In this document: one piece after another, positions 58,003 through 64,000 of the stretch
Numbering within the stretch: position 1 is the stretch's first letter
Layout of the letters: every line of letters begins with the position of its first letter
Source: Arachis hypogaea
Taxonomy: Eukaryota > Streptophyta > Magnoliopsida > Fabales > Fabaceae
Direction of reading: 5' to 3'
Assembly: GCF_003086295.3 (NCBI RefSeq)
Contig: NC_092051.1
Span: 64,047,772-64,111,771 of the forward strand
DNA: 64,000 bases
Program-made: the position numbers and the translations under genes
The notes under the pieces: generated by a model
Database searches by the model: none
What the model was told of the DNA's origin: nothing
What the model saw: only the letters and a program-made list of their open reading frames with translations

Positions 58003-59553
58003 TTATGGTGGTTGGTGGCTGTAGTGCCTCAGCTTGTCCCCTCTAATTGTAAGCTTCTTCTTTGTTCCTGGATGCTCTACTTCAGCATGCTCTAGTGAGA
58101 GTATTTTGCTCACAGTATAGTAATCATCAGTCTGTTGGCTTGCTCCCAGTTGTTGATAGATCAACTGTACTTTGTCACCCTTGGAAAGCCCTTCTGTTGG
58201 AATTCTTTTATTCTTCCATCCCTTTTTGCTTCTGTTCTTGTTTGTCTTTCCTCCTTTTGCTGATCCTTCTTCTTTAGCAATAGGCTTCCCCTTGAGATTT
58301 CTCTTCTTAGTTGCCAACACTCCAATGTCTTCTTGAACTTCTTCATTATTTTGTATAGTCTCTTTCTCTTTTTGATCTACTGTATCATCTATCTCTTGCT
58401 TTGGAAGGCAGCTGTTGTTTGTCTTGTTGATCCCTTCCATCCATTGCAGATTTTCTTTGTCAGTTTCTGTACCATCCTTCCTTTCTTCACTGAACTGTGT
58501 TTCTGGCAGTACACTCTGGGTGACACTTTCATCATGCATTCTGAGAGTTAATTTTCCTTGTTCTACATCTATAATGGCTCTAGCAGTGGCCAAGAACGGC
58601 CTTCCCAGTATAATGGAGTCACCTTCATCCTTATCCAAATCTAAGATCACAAAATCTGCAAGGAAGATGAATTTGTCTACCTTGACTAAAAGGTTCTCAA
58701 CCACACCCCTGGGACATATCACTGACTTGTCCACTAATTCTAGAGACATTTGTACTGGTTTCACCTCTTTTATGCATAGCTTTTTTACTAGAGAGGAAGG
58801 CATTAGATTGATACTAGCTCCTAAGTCACACGTCGCTTTGTTGATGGTCATACTACCAATGGTGCAAGGTAGAAAGAAACTTCCAGGATCTTCAAGTTTA
58901 GGGGGAAGTCCTTTCTGTATTAGTGCTCTGCATTCTTCAGTGAGCTGTATAGTTTCATTAACTTGCCAACTCCTCTTCTTGTTGATAAGTTCTTTCAAGA
59001 ACTTTGCATACAGGGGCATCTGCTCAAGTGCTTCAGCTAAAGGAATATTGATCTCCAACTTCTTGAAGACTTCAAGAAATTTTGGGAAGTATTGATCCTT
59101 AGTCTCCTTGTTGAACCTTTGAGGATATGGCAATGGAGGTGTGAAGTTCACTCCCTGCCTTTGTTCTTTGGTTAGCTCTCCCATTACTTCCTTCTCTTTC
59201 CTTGATTTTTGTGGCTGATCTTCCCTTTCTTTGAGCTTCTCTGAGGTCTGCTTGCCTGCTGTTACCTCTTTATCATTGGTTGCCTCTTCTTCAGCTTGTT
59301 TCTTGTCACTTTCATTTGGCTTCTTGGTTGCTCCTTCATTTTTCACCAGGATTTTTCCACTCTTCAGCTGTATCGCCTTGCACTCCTCTTTTGGATTAGG
59401 AATGATGTCACTTGGTAGTGAGCTCGATGGTCTTTCAATGGTGATCTGCTTGGAGAGTTGTCCAATTTGCCTTTCCATATTCTTCATGGTGGTTTCCTGG
59501 TTCCTTGTTGTCATTTCCTGGTGCTTCATCAATTTTTCCATTAGGAGCTCCAA
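58003..59553 (-). CDS. Element C protease ORF: gag C-terminus, protease, Lys-rich linker and integrase C-terminal-like tail
   Basis: An open frame of 516 codons from 59553. There is no stop upstream until about 59655, so it is probably read as part of gag. Residues 1-135 are a charged gag tail (ECKAIQLKSGKIL at 57-69). Protease is at about 220-345 with DLGAS at 243-247 and ILGRPFLAT at 315-323, all key residues present. An acidic part follows, then a Lys-rich stretch (about 414-450). Residues 458-511 (KGDKVQLIYQQL ... EVEHPGTKKKLTIRGDKLRHY) resemble the end of integrase in F and G (GQKVLLFNSR ... TFTVNGHRVKHYL). RT, RNase H and the integrase core are missing between them, without loss of frame. 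The post-pol motif follows directly. I am sure of the protease and fairly sure of the integrase-like end. Confidence 0.88.
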   Translation of the reverse strand: MELLMEKLMKHQEMTTRNQETTMKNMERQIGQLSKQITIERPSSSLPSDIIPNPKEECKAIQLKSGKILVKNEGATKKPNESDKKQAEEEATNDKEVTAGKQTSEKLKEREDQPQKSRKEKEVMGELTKEQRQGVNFTPPLPYPQRFNKETKDQYFPKFLEVFKKLEINIPLAEALEQMPLYAKFLKELINKKRSWQVNETIQLTEECRALIQKGLPPKLEDPGSFFLPCTIGSMTINKATCDLGASINLMPSSLVKKLCIKEVKPVQMSLELVDKSVICPRGVVENLLVKVDKFIFLADFVILDLDKDEGDSIILGRPFLATARAIIDVEQGKLTLRMHDESVTQSVLPETQFSEERKDGTETDKENLQWMEGINKTNNSCLPKQEIDDTVDQKEKETIQNNEEVQEDIGVLATKKRNLKGKPIAKEEGSAKGGKTNKNRSKKGWKNKRIPTEGLSKGDKVQLIYQQLGASQQTDDYYTVSKILSLEHAEVEHPGTKKKLTIRGDKLRHYSHQPP

Positions 59554-59638
59554 GTTGGTAATCCTCTGAGAGTCTTGTGAGATTGGTTGATTGTGGGGTG
59601 TTGAGGGTTGAGGGTAAGTATTTTGGTTGGAGGCTTGG

Positions 59639-60951
59639 TTATTGGATGGATATGGTTACAGTTGGGGTAGGTGTTTTGTGGCTTTCTGTATGTGTTTTGG
59701 TTATTATTCTGCTGGTTGTTTTGGTTTGTGTTTTTCCAATTGTTTTGGTTTGAGTTTCTTTGCTATGGTTGTTGAGGTTGATTGTGATTGTCTCCCCATC
59801 TGAGGTTAGGGTGGTTCTTCCATGAGGGGTTGTAAGTATCTCCATAGACTTTATTTGGCCCAGAATTTTGGTTATGCATGTACTGGACATGTTCTTGCTG
59901 TTGCTCCTCTTGAGTTTCTTCATTTTGCCCCAATGTGGTTGATGGTTGGCTTGTGTTGACTGCTGCAACTTGAAGATTGTCAATCCTCTTAGCCATTTGC
60001 TCAAATTGTTATTGAATTTGCTGCTGCATCATTTTGTTTTGAGCTAGGATTGAGTCCACTCCTTCCAACTCCATCACTCCTTTCCTTTGTGATGGTTGGC
60101 GTTGCCTTTGGTGAGCAAAGAAATACTGGTTGTTGGCTACCATATCAATGAGATTTTGGGCTTCCTCTGCAGTTTTCATGAGTTGCAAAGAGCCTCCTGC
60201 TGAATAATCCAAAGCCTCTTGAGATTTCAATGTCAAGCCTTCATAGAAATTCTGCAATCTGTCCTACTCACTGAACATTTCAGGTGGGCACTTCCTGATT
60301 AGAGCTTTGTATCATTCCCATGCCTCATACAAGGGTTCAACATCCATTTGTGTGAATGTTTGTACTTCAGTTTTCAATCTAATAACTCTTTGAGGTGGGT
60401 AAAACTTGGCAAGGAACTTGGTTACTAGATCATTCCAATTGTTGATGCTGTCTCTTGGGAAGGATTCCAACCATTGAGTGGCTTTGTCTCTGAGAGAAAA
60501 TGGAAATAGAAGTAGCCTGTAACTGTCAGGGTGCACACCATTGGTTTTGACAGTGTCACAGATCCTTAAGAAGGTAGACAAGTGTTGGTTTGGATCTTCA
60601 AGTGGTCCTCCTCCATAAGAACAATTATTTTGAACCAAAGTGATAAGTTGTGGCTTTAGTTCAAAGTTATTTGCATTAACATTTGGGGTGAGAATGCTAC
60701 TCCCACAATGTCTAGGACTTGCAAATGTGTAGGAAGCCAAAACTCTTCTCTGTGGTGGATTATTGTTGTTATTGGCTGCTCCTTCTGGGGGATTTGGTGG
60801 ATTTGTTAAGTGTTCCTCCATATCTTGGAATTCTTCTTCTGACTCCTCTTCTCCAACAATGTTTTTCCCTCTTTCAGCTCTTCTTAACCTTCTAAGGGTT
60901 CTCTCGTCTTGTTCACAAAAAGTGGGTATAACTCTCCTTGTACCTGACATA
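59639..60951 (-). pseudogene. Element C gag, several nonsense codons
   Basis: ATG at 60951 starts MSGTRRVIPTFCEQDERTLRR. It continues with NNFELKPQLITLVQNNCSYG, capsid core LLLFPFSLRDKATQWLESFP and FYPPQRVIRLKTEVQTF to YEAWE, then TGA (60312). The same frame reopens with three more stops (about 60267, 60009, 59763) through SLQLMKTAEEAQNLIDMVA and GVMELEGVDSILAQNK. The last 100 codons are in another frame (Asn/Gln/Thr-rich). The stops look like G:C to A:T changes. Gag is not functional as read. Confidence 0.86.
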
Positions 60952-61116
60952 CAATCAATACAAAAAGAATCACACAAACCCCATTGCTAGAGTAAAATTT
61001 TAGTTAGCTTAAGCAAAAGTTCAAGCAGTTACTGTGTTAGTTAAAAGTCAAGGAAACAAAAAATAAAAAGTGCTAGATCTAGATCTCCACTTCACTTAAT
61101 CATTGTCAATCTAATT
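60952..61116 (-). other. Element C leader
   Basis: Short noncoding leader similar in length and text to those of A and B. Confidence 0.6.
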
Positions 61117-61125
61117 CAATCCCCG
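61117..61125 (-). promoter_or_regulatory. Element C primer-binding site remnant
   Basis: Only CAATCCCCG remains of the tRNA-Asp-like sequence. The next base already belongs to the truncated LTR, so the deletion removed the CCA end of the site and the adjacent LTR. Confidence 0.75.
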
Positions 61126-61262
61126 TAAATGGTGGTTGTTTGATTCAAAGAAGTCATGCATTTCCATTCCAAATTACTTACTTAGAATGCAAGAAAGTGC
61201 ATAAAACCAAATAAAAACAAAGAAAAAGACTAGTAAAACTAGGCTAAGATGACTTGTCATCA
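61126..61262 (-). repeat. Element C 5' LTR remnant (137 bp)
   Basis: Base by base it is identical to 55951-56087 of the 3' LTR. About 1.94 kb of LTR is missing. Confidence 0.92.
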
Positions 61263-61267
61263 GATGA

Positions 61268-62048
61268 TAGAATAAAAGGGGATTTACAGGCTCAAGGGGC
61301 TAACAAGGGTGATGTAAAGGGTAGGCTATTTTGGGATAAGTGAGCTAAAATCAAATAATGGCCTCATTCACTCTCTTGGTATGTATTTCTATTCTATAAT
61401 CGGACATATAGATTAAAACAAAGTAAAGAACACCAGAATAAACAAGAAGGGCGGAACACACAGGAAAAAATTATGGTTTGAATGTAACCATACAATTAAG
61501 CTCTAAACTCACAGGCTGTGTGTTCTCTAGCTCAAAAATCATTTATTAGTTATGTATGTCATGCAGGTTTAGTTAAAAATTCCCATTATTCTCAATGTAA
61601 AACTTATATTGAATGGCTTTAAAGTTCTAGTGTTTCTCCTTGATGAAATGTTGTTAACTAACTAACATGTAATGCTACATATACAAGGTGTGGGTTGTTT
61701 TGATTCTGTTAAAGTCTCTAGTTTACTTCCTTTTTCTTTTCAATCTATTCCGAGTTATCTTATGCTAAAAAGGGTAAACTATACTAATCAATCCACAATT
61801 TTTATAACTAGTAAGTTAGAATTGCAACTAAACTAAGTGACTAAAATATGAACTAAAAATGCAAAATGCAGAAATAGAGTATAAATACATGAAAATAGCA
61901 ATGTATAAGTACTAAAAAATAAAGAGAAAAAATACAAGAAAATAGTCAAAATAAAGGAAAAAGGTCTGTAGTGGTTCACCAAAAAAAAAATATGCCAGAG
62001 ATGGCGACCTCCCCACACTTATAATGAAGCATCGTCCCTGATGCTCAC
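61268..62048 (-). other. D2 spacer, right of the element C insertion
   Basis: Noncoding continuation that aligns with 50340-51118 of D1 (CTCAAGGGGCTAACAAGGGT and onwards). Confidence 0.75.
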
Positions 62049-63509
62049 TCAAGCAGGGTGTGAAGGGGTGTCATCACCGGAAGGGTGGGTAGCTGGGGTC
62101 TCTGTGGTGGCAGTCTGAGTATCTGGCTGCTGTAGAGGAAGGGCTGTCTGAATAGGGATCTCATGGTCTGCAGCCTGGATCTGATGCGAGGTCTCCTGCT
62201 GGTGTGCTGCCTGCTGGGTGCCTGCCTGCGTTGCTTCCTGCTGTGGATGAGTCGCAGCCTCGGGCGTATCCGCCTCCTCCTCAGATGCCTCTGATGGTGT
62301 GTCAGGCTCAGAGAGGATGTCGCCAGATCGTATCATCAGCTTCAGGTGCTCATAGCATTGCTTGTTGCGATGCTCCATCTGGTCAAGCCATCGAAACAGG
62401 TGGTGCATTAGATGATAGATGGGCTCTGGGGCAGGTGGAGGGGCAGTGGTGGTGGTAGGTGTAGCTGTAGAGGAGGAGGGGCCGGCAGATGGTGTGGCAG
62501 TGTCACCAGGAGCAGTGAGGAATGGAGGTCTGTAGCCCAAGGCCAGAAAGTTCCTGCTATGTGGGATAATCTTCTTGCATTTTGTAGCAGGTGGCCTCTC
62601 ATCGGCATCCTCCCAAGGCACGTCAGCTTGACGGCCCAGCTGTGTAACCAAATAGGGAAAGGGAAGAGTGCCTCGGACGTGGACCCTGGCCATGTAGAAC
62701 CGGATAAAGCGTGGCAGGTACAGGTCCTTACCCTCCATCACACACCAGAGGAGGGTGATCATAGAGGCTGGTATATCCGTCTTATGAGTACTCGGCATAA
62801 TGAAGTTGCTCAGTATCTGATGCCATAGCCGAGCCTCATCATTAAAGTACACCCACTTGATTCCCTTGGGCATCGTGGTGTTCTGACCTATGATCCAAGG
62901 AACGGTCGGGTCAAGGGCAATCCTCGCCTTGACTGCATCCCAATCAAACTTCATAAAGCGTATGTCTTCCTCAGCTTTCTGATAACCATCCGGGAGATCA
63001 GATTTAGGCAGAAGTTTCAGAACATCTTCAATTGCCTCCTCAGTAACCAGAATCTGCTTCCCTCTGAGGTTCACTGCATCTAGGGAGGTTTTGAAGTAAT
63101 TGCAGTAGAATTCCCTAACCCAAGATACAATGACCTCAGTCAGAGGTCTCTCCAAGAAGAACCATCCTCTTTGTTTGATCTGGTCAGAGGTGTATTGCTA
63201 GAGTTCTTCTGGGATCTTCAAGGTCCTTTCCAGGTATAGGTTCTTAGAGGTTGCAAACACCAGATACTTTAGCTCACAGTATCGGTTTGCAAATTTTATT
63301 GGATCAGTGGCATGAAGCAGTTGGTCAGCCTTCTCTTGCGGGGTAAAGTTTTTCTCCCGCAGGGATTCATCGTGCATCATATCTATGATGGACATGGAGG
63401 ATTCTCCTCTTTTTCGTTTGCCGGTAGTAGCCTTGCCTTTTCCTTTTCTCTGGCTGGTAGACATCCTGAAAAACAGAAAACCAGGATATATATAAAAATA
63501 GGAAAGCAA
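62049..63509 (-). pseudogene. D2 post-pol ORF (plant 'putative transposon protein' type), one stop
   Basis: The ATG near 63466 gives MSTSQRKGKGKATTGKRKRG, a basic start. The frame then runs 487 codons to 62049 with one TAG at 63198-63200; both sides are in the same frame. The middle (LTEVIVSWVREFYCNYF, KGIKWVYFNDEARLWHQILS, LPRFIRFYMARVHVRGTLPF) looks like the domain annotated in plants as 'putative plant transposon protein' (Transposase_32, from memory). The tail is Pro/Thr/Ala- then Gln/Glu-rich. Athila elements have an extra ORF in this place, sometimes called env-like. I see no signal peptide or membrane segment. Function unknown. Confidence 0.8.
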
Positions 63510-64000
63510 ATAGGCAAATAATCAAAGAAAACACAAAGTGGCAAAGGAGCAATAGGATAAGGAAAATGAGTTAAGTAAATGTGCATTAAGGATTGTATAG
63601 GAGTTAAAAGTCTGAAAAGAAGAATTCACAATCCAAAATGTAATTGAATTCATGTTAAATAGAAAAATTATCATTATGCCATGGTTATAAGGTTAAAAGA
63701 AAGTGAAAGAAAATCAGAAGAGAAGTTTGAAAGGTTAGGTTGGTTAGGATTGAAAAAGAGTTTAGGAAGTTAAAATTAGGGAATTAGTGAAAAGTGGGTT
63801 AAAGTAAGTGGCATAATGAAAATATTCCAAGTAACAAGAATTCACAGGTAGGAACTATAAGTGACTCATAACCAAACAAGGAAAACAGGTTGACGCTGAT
63901 TCAAATAGATATAGAGATAGCAAAAATTGGAATCAAACATCAAAAATGCAATATATGAACCAGGAAATCAAAGAGAATAAGAATGCGTGCCTGGCATTCA
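63510..64000 (-). other. D2 region upstream of the post-pol ORF
   Basis: A/G-rich noncoding text up to the window edge. No pol coding sequence is recognised, so a spacer separates pol from this ORF. Confidence 0.6.

Larger units (their letters stand above)
54011..61262 (-). mobile_element. Element C: young non-autonomous LTR element with TSD GATGA
   Basis: The 3' LTR is complete (54011-56087), and the 5' LTR keeps only its last 137 bp (61126-61262). GATGA flanks both ends (54006-54010, 61263-61267). TGATGA at the left could also be read as LTR, so the exact edge is open by six bases. Inside are gag, protease and an integrase C-terminal-like tail; RT, RNase H and the integrase core are missing. 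The D1 spacer shows the empty site. Confidence 0.9.
51522..64000 (-). mobile_element. Element D2: Athila-like element, 3' half, interrupted by element C, runs off window
   Basis: 3' LTR 51522-53017, polypurine tract, spacer (split by C at 54011-61262), post-pol ORF 62049-63509, then noncoding text to the window edge. Pol and gag should lie beyond 64000. It is the same family as D1. Confidence 0.83.

Overview
This window is intergenic, repeat-packed DNA from a large plant genome. I see no ordinary host gene. Nearly every base belongs to a nested stack of Ty3/gypsy LTR retrotransposons of the Athila/Tat branch. The signs are gag, protease, RT and integrase motifs, primer-binding sites matching the 3' end of plant tRNA-Asp, very long LTRs beginning TGAT or TGGT, and an extra ORF downstream of pol in one family. 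The short self-complementary words in the LTRs (GGCGTTNAACGCC, GGCGTGCCACGCC, AACGTTGG) look like peanut (Arachis) repeats. That identification is from memory; a legume is a safer statement than a species.

Layout, with minus-strand elements unless noted. Element A (1-7451, cut by the left edge) has integrase, RT, protease, gag, PBS and 5' LTR, and sits inside the protease of element B (7452-12434). B lies beside or within a composite gag-protease region E (12435-15184), which is itself split by element F (15190-24929, both LTRs, TSD GTTCT). E resumes at 24930 with gag, leader, PBS and 5' LTR to 28525. A plus-strand element G follows: integrase remnant 28526-29233, 3' region 41419-42994 and a partial LTR 42995-43741. 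G is split by element H (29412-41413, both LTRs, TSD GTGTT). H in turn carries a plus-strand solo LTR S (31639-33884, TSD CCTAT). Plus-strand element P (43742-47946: LTR, PBS, gag, protease) interrupts G's LTR. P is cut by D1 (47947-51521), D1 by D2 (51522 to the right edge), and D2 by element C (54011-61262, TSD GATGA).

Coding state. Most gag-pol frames are decayed by stop codons. Several elements have lost whole enzymes: F lacks the RT palm, H and C lack RT, RNase H and the integrase core, and P's protease has lost its catalytic Asp. The best-preserved frames are element C's long protease frame, which runs into an integrase C-terminal-like tail (58003-59553), and the D2 downstream ORF with a single stop (62049-63509). 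C has 137 bp of identical LTR ends yet a broken gag, so it was probably moved in trans by another element's proteins.

The most interesting signals are not genes: (1) each LTR family carries, at a similar place, a dense cluster of its own short self-complementary word; (2) the LTR 5' terminus and a U5 hairpin keep their pairing while the bases change between families; (3) element H has an older primer-binding site inside both LTRs; (4) a tRNA-Cys-like sequence lies inside H's downstream ORF; (5) element C fuses protease to an integrase C-terminal-like domain. All boundaries were read by eye; alignments and database searches were not run.
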